From Candidatus Acidiferrum typicum (lineage in GTDB: Bacteria > Acidobacteriota > Terriglobia > Acidiferrales > UBA7541): a stretch of DNA of 39,359 nucleotides. The notes under the pieces were generated by a model. It did no database searches. It had not been told where the DNA came from and worked only from the letters and a program-made list of their open reading frames with translations. Of the stretch, positions 16,772-24,326 are shown one piece after another; position 1 is the stretch's first letter, and every line of letters starts with the position of its first letter. The stretch lies in contig JAOAPV010000123.1 in the NCBI GenBank assembly GCA_025463055.1, positions 1 to 39,359 on the forward strand. The letters are read 5' to 3'. Made by a program: the position numbers and the translations under genes.

Positions 16772-17962
16772 ATGCGGAAGGTTCTGTGCCGAAGCTTCGC
16801 TTTTATCTGCCTTGCGTCTTTCATTGCATCAGCAAATGCGCAGGACAAATCCGCCGTCAAGCCTCGCGCACGTGACCTTGGAGTGCCCTTCGATGGCACG
16901 CCCGGCCCGCTGAACGCGATCACAGACATCTCTGGCATTACCGTTGGCCACACCACTCTCGTTTCTGGCGAAGGCAAACTCCAAATCGGCAAAGGCCCCG
17001 TCCGCACCGGTATAACCGCAATCCTTCCGCGCGGCAAAGATTCCATGAGCAATCCGGTTTTCGCTGGCTGGTGGTCGCTAAACGGCAACGGCGAGATGAC
17101 CGGCACAACCTGGGTGGAAGAGTCTGGCTTCCTCGAAGGCCCGGTGATGATCACCAACACGCACAGCGTCGGCGTAGTCCGCGACGCAGTCATTCAGTGG
17201 CGCGTAGCCCACGGTCAGCCCGATCCCACCGGCTACTGGTGGTCGCTACCCGTAGTCGCCGAAACCTGGGATGGCTGGCTCAATGACATCAACGGCTTCC
17301 ACGTAAAGCCCGAGCACGCCTTCCACGCCATCGACTCCGCGAAATCCGGCCCAGTCGAAGAAGGCAATGTCGGCGGCGGCACCGGAATGATCTGCAATGA
17401 ATTCAAAGGCGGCATCGGCACCTCATCCCGCAAAATCGATTCGAAAGCCGGCGCCTTCACAGTAGGCGTTCTCGTGCAATGCAATTATGGCTCGCGCGCC
17501 AATCTCCGCATCGCCGGCGTTCCTGTCGGCAAAGAGATTTCCGAAGACCGCGCCTACTCCTCCACGTCCTTCGCCGAAGCCGATCGCGGCTCCATCATCG
17601 TAGTCGTTGCGACGGACGCTCCACTCGTCGCGCATCAGCTCAAGCGCCTGGCCCGCCGCGTCTCTCTCGGCCTCGGCCGTGACGGCAGCATTTCCGGCAA
17701 CGGTTCCGGCGACATCTTCATCGCCTTCTCCACCGCGAATTCCGGTGCAGCAGCCACCGATCACGTGGTCGATCTAAAAATGCTGCCCAACGACATGATC
17801 GAGCCCATCTTCGCCGCCACAGTCCAAGCCACCGAAGAAGCCGTAATCAACGCCATGGTCGCCGCCGAAACCATGACCGGCATCGAAAATCACAAAGTAA
17901 TCGCCCTACCACACGACCGCCTTCGCGCCGTCCTAAAAAAATACAACCGACTAAATCAATAA
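16772..17962 (+). CDS. Secreted P1 family aminopeptidase (DmpA/BapA-like)
   Basis: N-terminal nucleophile hydrolase that removes N-terminal D- or L-residues, or beta-amino acids, and matures by self-cleavage. About 396 residues with a signal peptide (residues 1-23, ending ASANA). Seen: DGTPGPLNAITDISGITVGH, TAILPRG, ITNTHSVGVVRDA, and GNVGGGTGMICNEFKGGIG followed by TSSR; self-cleavage is expected between Gly216 and Thr217 or at the adjacent Ser. ATG 16772 is preferred over TTG 16754; GGGAGA lies just upstream. It follows the aminotransferase by 135 bp on the same strand. DmpA-type peptidases beside class III aminotransferases would suit degradation of unusual (beta or D) amino-acid peptides, but this is inference. 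Confidence 0.93.
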   Translation: MRKVLCRSFAFICLASFIASANAQDKSAVKPRARDLGVPFDGTPGPLNAITDISGITVGHTTLVSGEGKLQIGKGPVRTGITAILPRGKDSMSNPVFAGWWSLNGNGEMTGTTWVEESGFLEGPVMITNTHSVGVVRDAVIQWRVAHGQPDPTGYWWSLPVVAETWDGWLNDINGFHVKPEHAFHAIDSAKSGPVEEGNVGGGTGMICNEFKGGIGTSSRKIDSKAGAFTVGVLVQCNYGSRANLRIAGVPVGKEISEDRAYSSTSFAEADRGSIIVVVATDAPLVAHQLKRLARRVSLGLGRDGSISGNGSGDIFIAFSTANSGAAATDHVVDLKMLPNDMIEPIFAATVQATEEAVINAMVAAETMTGIENHKVIALPHDRLRAVLKKYNRLNQ

Positions 17963-18040
17963 ACGTGGCACAGCTAATCGTGGCTATGCTTGCCGATCCG
18001 CAGACCACATCGCATCTGATAAGCAGCCTCATACAAAAAG

Positions 18041-18079
18041 TAGGGGCGCAGCACCGCTGCGGCCCATCTCGGCAGAATC
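18041..18079. repeat. REP-like intergenic repeat, copy 2
   Basis: TAGGGGCGCAGCACCGCTGC then GGCCCATCTCGGCAGAATC. It shares the core and the tail with the copy at 15202-15243 in the same orientation. It lies between the converging DmpA and GcvT-family genes, where a hairpin could also help end transcription. Confidence 0.7.
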
Positions 18080-18124
18080 TAAGATATTGAGGAAATTACT
18101 GCGTCACCTGGAAAAAGTTACGCC

Positions 18125-19324
18125 TCACACCACCGGCACCGCCGTCTTCCTCACCGGATTAAAAAATGGCATCGCCACCACCTTCGCAGAAACCGTCCGC
18201 CGCACCGCCTCGACCGTCATCTCGATCGCTAACATCGTCCCCACCGCCGAGTGCTCCCGCTTAACGCAAGCCAGCGCAATCATCTTCTTCAGCGTCGGCG
18301 ACCACGTCGTAGAAGTCGCCTTTCCCACCTGCTTCCCAGCCCGATACACTGGCACCGCCACCCGCGACGCCATGCTCGGCACCTGCGGCGCCATTTCCAT
18401 CTGCTCGTACAGCGCCTCGACTTCGTTCCAGTCGATCTCCAAGCCGACGAGCGCCCGCTCCGGACCCTTCTTCGCCTCCGCCGCTAGCGCCTCGCGGCCT
18501 ACAAAATTATCTTTCTTCAAATCGACCAATTTCCCCAGCCCAATCTCCGATGGCGAATATTTCTGCGAGTCGATCAGCGCCTTCTTGCTCGACGTGTAAT
18601 CCACCTCGATCAAGATCAGCCCTGCCTCGATTCGGGCCACGTCCAGCGCAATCATTCCCGCCGGATGAATATCAAACACCTCGCCCTCATTCACCAGCTT
18701 GTCCCAAACGCGCAGCGCATCCTTCCAGGGCATCCAAATCTCAAATCCCAAATCTCCCGTGTAACCCGTCCGCGAAATATCCACCGGCACGCCCGCAATC
18801 TTTCCGCGCGTAACGCGAAAATATTTCAGGTTTGCGATGTTTGCATCCGTCACCGCGCGCAACAGCTTCCCTGAAGTTGGCCCCTGGAGCGCCAGCGCCG
18901 CCACTTGCTCCGAAATATCCTCAATCTTCACGTCCAAGCCCAGCGCATTCTGCTGAAACCACCGCAAGCTAGGATCGGCCGCCGTCCACCGATACTCATT
19001 CTCGCCCAGCCGCGTGATCGTCCCGTCGTCAATCACTTTCCCCTCGGGATCGCACCAGCAGCAGTAAATCACCTGATCCACGGCCACTTTGTTGATGTCG
19101 CGTGAAATGACGCGGTTCACAAATTTCGTGGCATCGCCACCTGTTACTCGGTACTTAAATAATGGCGAAATATCGATCAGTGCCGCCGAATTCCGTATCG
19201 CGTTGTACTCATGCTCGTGGTGCATCTCATACACGCTGACCGTGTAGTAGCCCGACCACTCGCGATAACTCAAACTCTCGCAAAGCGCCAAAGTCCGCTC
19301 ATGAAACGCAGTCCCAACCGGCAC
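18125..19324 (-). CDS. GcvT-family aminomethyltransferase (folate-dependent)
   Basis: Folate-binding protein of the glycine-cleavage T family, 399 residues. Such proteins move a one-carbon unit from an aminomethyl group or N-methyl amine to tetrahydrofolate. Seen: NSAALIDISPLFKYRVTG near 45-62, NRVISRDI, GKVIDDGTITRL with Asp99/Asp100 (folate-site Asp), LALQGPTSGKLL, SRTGYTGDLGFEIWMP at 184-199, and the C-terminal barrel domain. It starts with GTG at 19324, preceded by a perfect AAGGAGG four bases away. No gcvH or gcvP is near, so a demethylase role (sarcosine or dimethylglycine type) is as likely as glycine cleavage. The FAD oxidoreductases 0.9 kb away would fit that. Confidence 0.9.
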   Translation of the reverse strand: MPVGTAFHERTLALCESLSYREWSGYYTVSVYEMHHEHEYNAIRNSAALIDISPLFKYRVTGGDATKFVNRVISRDINKVAVDQVIYCCWCDPEGKVIDDGTITRLGENEYRWTAADPSLRWFQQNALGLDVKIEDISEQVAALALQGPTSGKLLRAVTDANIANLKYFRVTRGKIAGVPVDISRTGYTGDLGFEIWMPWKDALRVWDKLVNEGEVFDIHPAGMIALDVARIEAGLILIEVDYTSSKKALIDSQKYSPSEIGLGKLVDLKKDNFVGREALAAEAKKGPERALVGLEIDWNEVEALYEQMEMAPQVPSMASRVAVPVYRAGKQVGKATSTTWSPTLKKMIALACVKREHSAVGTMLAIEMTVEAVRRTVSAKVVAMPFFNPVRKTAVPVV

Positions 19325-19398
19325 ACTGCCTCCTTATTAATCCTGGGAAACGCGATTATAGAAGGTACACCAAACACGGACAAAGATTCCGGCACTCG

Positions 19399-19427
19399 TT
19401 GACACTACACAAAACAGTGTGTAGAAT
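19399..19427 (+). promoter_or_regulatory. Sigma70-type promoter of vapBC
   Basis: TTGACA at 19399-19404, a 17-bp spacer, and TAGAAT at 19422-19427, near the consensus and at optimal spacing. The predicted transcription start (about 19433-19436) is only a few bases from the vapB ATG at 19439, so the message would be leaderless or nearly so. No ribosome binding site is visible before that ATG. Confidence 0.8.
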
Positions 19428-19437
19428 AGTGTGTAGA
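19405..19437. promoter_or_regulatory. Probable VapB autoregulatory operator
   Basis: An inverted repeat CTACAC (19405-19410) and GTGTAG (19419-19424) fills the promoter spacer. The 10-mer AGTGTGTAGA occurs twice in tandem (19416-19425 and 19428-19437), 12 bp apart, covering the -10 box and the start site. Direct and inverted repeats over a TA promoter are the usual target of the antitoxin-toxin complex. Confidence 0.65.
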
Positions 19438-19438
19438 T

Positions 19439-19645
19439 ATGCCGACCAACCTCGCCATTGACGATCGCCTCATCGCAGAGGCCCAGAAACTGGGGCGCCA
19501 CCGCACCAAGAAAGATGCGGTTAATGCCGCATTGGACGAATATGTCCGTCGCCGCAAGCAGCAAGAAATAATCTCGCTCTTTGGCACCATCGACTACGAC
19601 AAAGACTATGATTACAAGCGCGCTCGCCGCATGAAACGCAGTTGA
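19439..19645 (+). CDS. VapB-type antitoxin
   Basis: A 68-residue antitoxin of a type II toxin-antitoxin pair. The N-terminal part (MPTNLAIDDRLIAEAQKLG, then RTKKDAVNAALDEYVRRRK) reads as a ribbon-helix-helix DNA-binding domain. The C-terminal part, with SLFGTIDYDKDYDYKRARR, is the acidic and aromatic segment expected to wrap the toxin active site. Translation likely begins at the very 5' end of the message. The TGA stop overlaps the TTG start of the toxin by 4 bp, the usual coupling. The repeat operator upstream suggests self-repression. Confidence 0.88.
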   Translation: MPTNLAIDDRLIAEAQKLGRHRTKKDAVNAALDEYVRRRKQQEIISLFGTIDYDKDYDYKRARRMKRS

Positions 19646-20061
19646 GTTGCCTGGTTGACACGTCGGTTTGGTCTCTGAGCCTGCGCCGTAACGCCTCCGA
19701 TTTGAATTCGACACAGCGGTCAACAGTTGCTGAACTTACTGCATTGATCGGGGAAGACCGCGCTTGTCTGATTGGCCCAGTCCGTCAGGAAGTCTTGTCC
19801 GGCATTCGACATCAAGCTCAGTTCGAGAGGCTTCGTTCACTCCTCCGCACATTTCGAGACGTTGCTATAGAGTCCGCCGACTGTGAAGCCGCCGCTCAGG
19901 CGAGCAATCAATGCACAAGCAAAGGCATTACTATTTCAGTTGTGGACGCTCTGATTTGCGCCGTCGCTCTGCGACGAGACTGGACCATATTCACGTCAGA
20001 CAGCGATTTTGAGCACCACGCTCGCATCTTATCGATCAAACTCCACAAACCCCGGAAGTAA
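19642..20061 (+). CDS. VapC-type PIN-domain toxin ribonuclease
   Basis: PIN-domain endoribonuclease of 139 residues, expected to cleave tRNA or rRNA when free of its antitoxin. Seen: LVDTSVW with Asp6, VRQEVLSG with Glu50, SVVDALICAVA with Asp102, and FTSDSDFEHHA with Asp120 and Asp122, the complete acidic metal site, so it appears active. It starts with TTG at 19642 inside the antitoxin stop codon; a weak start plus coupling would keep the toxin below the antitoxin. The module lies between the GcvT-family gene and the FAD oxidoreductases and may have been inserted there. Confidence 0.9.
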   Translation: MSCLVDTSVWSLSLRRNASDLNSTQRSTVAELTALIGEDRACLIGPVRQEVLSGIRHQAQFERLRSLLRTFRDVAIESADCEAAAQASNQCTSKGITISVVDALICAVALRRDWTIFTSDSDFEHHARILSIKLHKPRK

Positions 20062-20074
20062 GCTCGCTTCTCTT

Positions 20075-20115
20075 CTCTGTGTCCTCTGTGCTCCGCCCTC
20101 AGTGCCCTCTGTGTT
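20075..20115. repeat. Degenerate short tandem repeat of CTCTGTG-type units
   Basis: The stretch contains CTCTGTGTC, CTCTGTGCT, then CTCAGTGCC and CTCTGTGTT with about a 9-base period. It lies 14 bp past the vapC stop in the gap before the FAD oxidoreductase. I recall similar pyrimidine-rich CTCTGTGT strings in intergenic regions of other bacterial genomes, but no function is known to me. Confidence 0.5.
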
Positions 20116-20231
20116 GAATCTTCCTCTTTCTTGCAGCCCCTTGTACCCCATCGCCTCCTCCCAGTAAACTGTCTTGCTCTTCCAGTCTAAGCACTATCTT
20201 TCATTCGCGTATTTGTGTGGAGTCTCACTGC

Positions 20232-21935
20232 ATGCCTCAGCATTACGACGCAATCGTCATCGGCGGTGGCCACAACGGCCTGGTCAACGCCGCTTACCTC
20301 GCCAAAGCCGGCAAAAAGGTCCTCGTCTTAGAACGCCGCCACGTCCTCGGCGGCGCTGCCGTCACCGAAGAAATCGTCCCTGGCTTTCTCTTTTCCGAAT
20401 GCTCCTATGTAGTTTCACTCCTGCGACCCGAAATCATTCGCGAACTTGATCTTCCCCGCCACGGCCTCGAAATCCTCCCGCTCGATGGCACCTTTACTCC
20501 CATGCCGAGCGGCGATTATCTCTGGCGCATGAACGACCACGCCCGCACCCAGCGCGAAATCCGTCGCCATTCCCGCCTAGACGCTGAAGCCTACGACGAA
20601 TTCTCCAAGATGATGACCCCGATGTGCCGCTTCGTGAAGCCCATCCTCTCCATGATCCCGCCGGATCCGACGACGCTGAACCCGCGCGATCTGCAGCGCC
20701 TTTATTTTCTCGGCCAGCGTTTCCGTGAACTCTCCTCCGATGAACGCTACACACTGATCCAGCTCATGACCATGAGCGCCGCCGATTTCCTCGACCAATG
20801 GTTCGAGACCGACGTCCTCAAAGCCACGATGTCCGCCTCCGGAATCATCGGCACCTTCCTCGGCATCCGCTCGCCCGGCACCGCCTACGTCCTCTTGCAC
20901 CATTACATGGGCGAGATCGACGGCGCCTTCCGCTCCTGGGGCTTCAGCCGCGGAGGCACCGGCGCCATCAGCAACGCCATCGCTGCAGCCGCCCGCGAAC
21001 TGGGCGTAGAAATCCGCACGCAAGCTCCAGTCGACAAAATCCTCGTAAAAAACGGCCGCACCTCTGGAGTTGTCCTCAAGTCCGGCGAAGAAATCTCCGC
21101 CAACGTAGTCTCCTCCAGCGTCGACCCGCATCTCACTTTCGAAAAATTTCTCGAGCCCCGCGAGCTCCCCTCCGACTTCCTCGAAAGCGTCCGCCGCTAC
21201 AAATTCCGCGGCTCCTCCGGCAAGGTGAATCTCGCTCTCGACGCGCTCCCCGATTTCAAATCCATGCCCGGCCAGGGCGCGCACCTCCGCGGCGCAATAT
21301 CCATCTCCCCCAGCATCGAGTACATGGAGCGCGCCTACGACGATGCCAAGTACGGCCGCTACTCCCGCAAGCCGTACATTGACATGGTCATCCCCAGCCT
21401 CACCGACCCCAGCGTCGCCCCTCCAGGCAAGCACGTCATGTCCTGTTTCGTGCAGTACGCGCCGTACAAACTCGCGCAGGGCACCTGGGACGATCACAAG
21501 GAAGCCTTCGGCGATACCGTTATCAACACAATCGCGGAGCACGCCCCCAACATAAAAAAAATCATCATTGGGCGCCAAATCCTCACCCCGCTCGATCTCG
21601 AGCGCGAATTCGGTCTGACGCAAGGCAATATCTTCCAAGGCGAGCTCTCTCTCGAGCAGCTTTTCTTCCTCCGCCCCGTTCCCGGCTGGGCCTATTACCG
21701 CACTCCGATCGACAATCTGTACATGTGCGGTTCGGCGACGCATCCTGGCGGCGGCATCATGGGCGCTCCCGGCCGTATCGCCAGCCAAGTCATTCTCAAA
21801 GATTGGAGCAAAAGCTCTAAGTCCTCGCGCTCAAATTCAGTGAAGTCTTCTTCCAACTCTCATCCGGCACCGCGCGTCTCACAGCCGTCATCCGAAGTTG
21901 CCGTTTCCTCTCCCGCCCCGGTCGAGAAAAACTGA
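20232..21935 (+). CDS. COG1233-type FAD-dependent oxidoreductase (phytoene-desaturase-like), first of pair
   Basis: FAD flavoprotein of the phytoene dehydrogenase/amine oxidase superfamily, about 567 residues. Seen: dinucleotide-binding motif IVIGGGHNGLVNAAYLAKAG at residues 8-27, LERRHVLGGAAVTEE, GGTGAISNAIAAAARELG with EIRTQAPVDKIL (second FAD strand), and the C-terminal CGSATHPGGGIMGAPGR flavin motif. The last 45 or so residues are a Ser-rich, probably disordered tail (KSSKSSRSNSVKSS) not usual for the family. The frame extends to GTG 20217; ATG 20232 gives the standard N-terminus. No crt synthase is nearby, so a carotenoid role is unlikely; oxidation of an amine or hydroxy compound is more plausible. 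Confidence 0.9.
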   Translation: MPQHYDAIVIGGGHNGLVNAAYLAKAGKKVLVLERRHVLGGAAVTEEIVPGFLFSECSYVVSLLRPEIIRELDLPRHGLEILPLDGTFTPMPSGDYLWRMNDHARTQREIRRHSRLDAEAYDEFSKMMTPMCRFVKPILSMIPPDPTTLNPRDLQRLYFLGQRFRELSSDERYTLIQLMTMSAADFLDQWFETDVLKATMSASGIIGTFLGIRSPGTAYVLLHHYMGEIDGAFRSWGFSRGGTGAISNAIAAAARELGVEIRTQAPVDKILVKNGRTSGVVLKSGEEISANVVSSSVDPHLTFEKFLEPRELPSDFLESVRRYKFRGSSGKVNLALDALPDFKSMPGQGAHLRGAISISPSIEYMERAYDDAKYGRYSRKPYIDMVIPSLTDPSVAPPGKHVMSCFVQYAPYKLAQGTWDDHKEAFGDTVINTIAEHAPNIKKIIIGRQILTPLDLEREFGLTQGNIFQGELSLEQLFFLRPVPGWAYYRTPIDNLYMCGSATHPGGGIMGAPGRIASQVILKDWSKSSKSSRSNSVKSSSNSHPAPRVSQPSSEVAVSSPAPVEKN

Positions 21936-21937
21936 CC

Positions 21938-23536
21938 ATGCCCATCGGACAACGTGTAGTCCTCATCGGTGGCGGTCACAACGCGCTCGTCACCGCCTTT
22001 TATCTCGCCAAAGGCGGCTTCAAGCCTCTCGTTCTGGAGCGGCGCGAATTCGTCGGCGGCGGCGCCATCACCGAAGAATTCCATCCGGGCTTCCGTGCCT
22101 CCACGCTCGCCCACACCGTCGGCCCCCTTCGCTCCGATGTCGCGTCCGACATGCAGCTCGAGAAATTCCAATGCCACATGGTGCATCCCAACCCCCGCCT
22201 CTTTGCTCCTACGCCCGACGGCAAGGCACTGCTCTTCTACAACGATCACGCCAAAACCGCCGGCGGCATCGCCCGCTTTTCCGCCAAAGACGCCGCGAAA
22301 TATGCCGAGTTCGCGGACACTCTCGAGCATCTCTTACCCGTTCTCAATCAACTCCTCTCCACCACGCCTCCCTGTATTGATTCTCCGTCGCCGGAAGATC
22401 TGTGGAATCTTCTCAAGACCGGTCGCGGCATCCGTAGCCTCGGCAAAAAAGGCATGTTCGACCTCATCCGCTGGGGCCCCATGGCCGCCGCCGATTTCGT
22501 CGCCGAATTTTTTGATACGGAGCTCCTTCGCGCTGTAATCGCGGCGCGCGGCATTTTCGGCACTGCGTTAGGGCCGTGGTCTGCAGGCTCCACAGCCGTT
22601 CTTCTCCTCCGCGCCGCCGCCGACCCGCATCCCGTCGGCTCCGCATCGTTCCCGCACGGGGGACTCGGTTCTTTCACGCGCGCCCTCGCCGAATCCGCGC
22701 GGCATGCCGGCGCGGAAATTCGCACCGACTCCGAAGTCCGCCACATCCGCGTAAAAAATGGCGCCGTCATCGGTCTCGTTCTCGCCAACGGCGAAGAAGT
22801 CTCCGTCAACGCCGTCGTCTCCGGCGTAGACCCCAAGCGCACCTTCTTCAATCTCCTCGACCCGTCACAGCTAGATCCCACCTTCGCCCTGCGCATCAAG
22901 AATTTCCGTTCGAACGGCACGGTGGCCAAAGTCCATCTAGCCCTCGGCGATCTCCCCAATTTCCCCGCGCTCACCGACGCCGTCGGCTCAGACGGCTTCA
23001 TCAAAGCGCTCTCCGGCCGCATTCACATCGGCCCCGAAATCGATTACCTCGAGCGCGCCTTCGACGCTTCCAAGTACGGCGAATTTTCCTCCGCCCCCTA
23101 TCTCGACGTGACCATTCCCACACTCCTCGATCCCACGTTAGCGCCCGAAGGCAAACACGTCCTCTCCGCCTACGTGCAATTCGCGCCATTCAAATTGAAA
23201 GAAGGGAATTGGGACGACCGCCGCAAGCAATTAGGCGACACAGTAGTGAAAACTCTTTCGAACTACGCGCCAAATCTTCCCGGCCTAATCGAAGCCATCC
23301 AGGTAATCACGCCGCAAGATCTAGAGACCTCCTACGGCTTCACCGGCGGCCACATCTTCCACGGCGAACTAGCGCTGGACCAACTCTTCACCATGCGTCC
23401 CGTCCTCGACTGGGCCCGCTACAAAACGCCCATCCGCAATCTCTTCCTCTGCGCCTCCGGCACTCACCCCGGCAACGGCCTAACCGGCGCCTCCGGAGCC
23501 AACGCCGCCCGCGAAATAATCCACGCCCTCCGCTAA
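21938..23536 (+). CDS. COG1233-type FAD-dependent oxidoreductase, second of pair
   Basis: A 532-residue paralogue of the preceding protein, starting 2 bp after its stop. Seen: VVLIGGGHNALVTAFYLAKG at 7-26, LERREFVGGGAITEEFHPGF, GGLGSFTRALAESARHAGAE, and CASGTHPGNGLTGASGANAA at the C-terminus. The two share order and motifs but differ clearly in the middle region, so the duplication is old. Tight coupling suggests equal amounts and a heterodimer. This copy lacks the Ser-rich tail. Substrate unknown; neighbours (GcvT family, class III aminotransferase) point to amino-compound oxidation. Confidence 0.9.
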   Translation: MPIGQRVVLIGGGHNALVTAFYLAKGGFKPLVLERREFVGGGAITEEFHPGFRASTLAHTVGPLRSDVASDMQLEKFQCHMVHPNPRLFAPTPDGKALLFYNDHAKTAGGIARFSAKDAAKYAEFADTLEHLLPVLNQLLSTTPPCIDSPSPEDLWNLLKTGRGIRSLGKKGMFDLIRWGPMAAADFVAEFFDTELLRAVIAARGIFGTALGPWSAGSTAVLLLRAAADPHPVGSASFPHGGLGSFTRALAESARHAGAEIRTDSEVRHIRVKNGAVIGLVLANGEEVSVNAVVSGVDPKRTFFNLLDPSQLDPTFALRIKNFRSNGTVAKVHLALGDLPNFPALTDAVGSDGFIKALSGRIHIGPEIDYLERAFDASKYGEFSSAPYLDVTIPTLLDPTLAPEGKHVLSAYVQFAPFKLKEGNWDDRRKQLGDTVVKTLSNYAPNLPGLIEAIQVITPQDLETSYGFTGGHIFHGELALDQLFTMRPVLDWARYKTPIRNLFLCASGTHPGNGLTGASGANAAREIIHALR

Positions 23537-23755
23537 CCATCTTCCTTTTCAACCCTTACGACAACCATGGGCATTCGGCCGCTCATGTAGCGGCGGCCTT
23601 CTGAGATGCGAACGCTTTCCGCGATATTCATTGAGCCTGACTCTCGGTGGCCATTTCCTGCCAACTCCCCAATATTGACTTCTGGCCTCCCAAGAGCGTA
23701 CTTTCCTGCTATACCCTCCCGGTCAGCCGCAAATTTCCTCCCAAGGGGCTGTCTG

Positions 23756-24208
23756 ATGATCAAAATAACCGGCACGGTTGGCTCGGTTCTGAAACGTAAA
23801 GGGAGCGAAGTCTGGTTTGTCACGCCAGATAAAACCGTCTACGAGGCCATTGAAAGAATGGCCGACAAGGCAGTGGGGGCGTTGCTGGTGATTTCAGACG
23901 GCAAGCTCGTGGGCATCATCTCGGAGCGCGATTACGCTCGGAAGGTCATCCTCAAGGGAAGATCTTCGAGGACGACCCTCGTCAAGGAGATTATGACGAG
24001 CCCGGTGATTTTCGTGACTCCTGGCCAAACTGTGGACCAATGCATGGATATCATGACCAGAAACCGCATACGTCATCTTCCGATTATCGAAAGCGAGAAG
24101 GTGCTAGGCGTTATCTCCATCGGCGATGTGGTGAAGTGGGTTGTCTCAGAGCAGGAAGAAACTATCGAGCACCTGCAAAACTACATCTCGTCTAACTACC
24201 CTACCTGA
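23756..24208 (+). CDS. Two-CBS-domain protein
   Basis: A 150-residue protein made almost entirely of a CBS pair (about 18-70 and 82-135), which binds adenine nucleotides and reports energy state. Seen: [50 protein letters not shown], and [20 protein letters not shown]. It has a C-terminal helix ([13 protein letters not shown]). ATG 23756 with AAGGGG upstream is preferred over the long frame from 23606, whose first 50 residues look random. Free-standing CBS pairs often control a partner protein; which one is unknown here. Confidence 0.9.
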   Translation: MIKITGTVGSVLKRKGSEVWFVTPDKTVYEAIERMADKAVGALLVISDGKLVGIISERDYARKVILKGRSSRTTLVKEIMTSPVIFVTPGQTVDQCMDIMTRNRIRHLPIIESEKVLGVISIGDVVKWVVSEQEETIEHLQNYISSNYPT

Positions 24209-24326
24209 TATCTTTGCCTCCAAGCTGTTTTCGCGCCCGAAGGAAGCCAATCGTACGGCTCCATTGCCCTCGCACCTCCTTGCTCATTCCCTCGATTCCG
24301 ACTATCTTTTCTCCTCCAAATCCATC

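Noticed and set aside
18125-19324. Glycine riboswitch upstream of the GcvT-family gene
   Set aside because: The region between it and vapB is about 110 bp and occupied by the vapB promoter; no tandem glycine aptamer pattern was seen.
20577-21788. Minus-strand frame of 403 codons
   Set aside because: Antisense to the first COG1233 flavoprotein, whose motifs are unmistakable; the frame is open because of high GC.
20232-23536. Carotenoid biosynthesis operon
   Set aside because: Both flavoproteins resemble phytoene desaturases only in general fold; no phytoene synthase, cyclase or other crt gene is in the window.
22576-23604. Plus-strand frame of 342 codons, very Arg-rich
   Set aside because: Shifted frame of the second flavoprotein; composition is typical of a shadow.
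24141-24326. N-terminal extension of the second aminotransferase
   Set aside because: It overlaps the CBS gene and has no family similarity; ATG 24327 gives the expected N-terminus.
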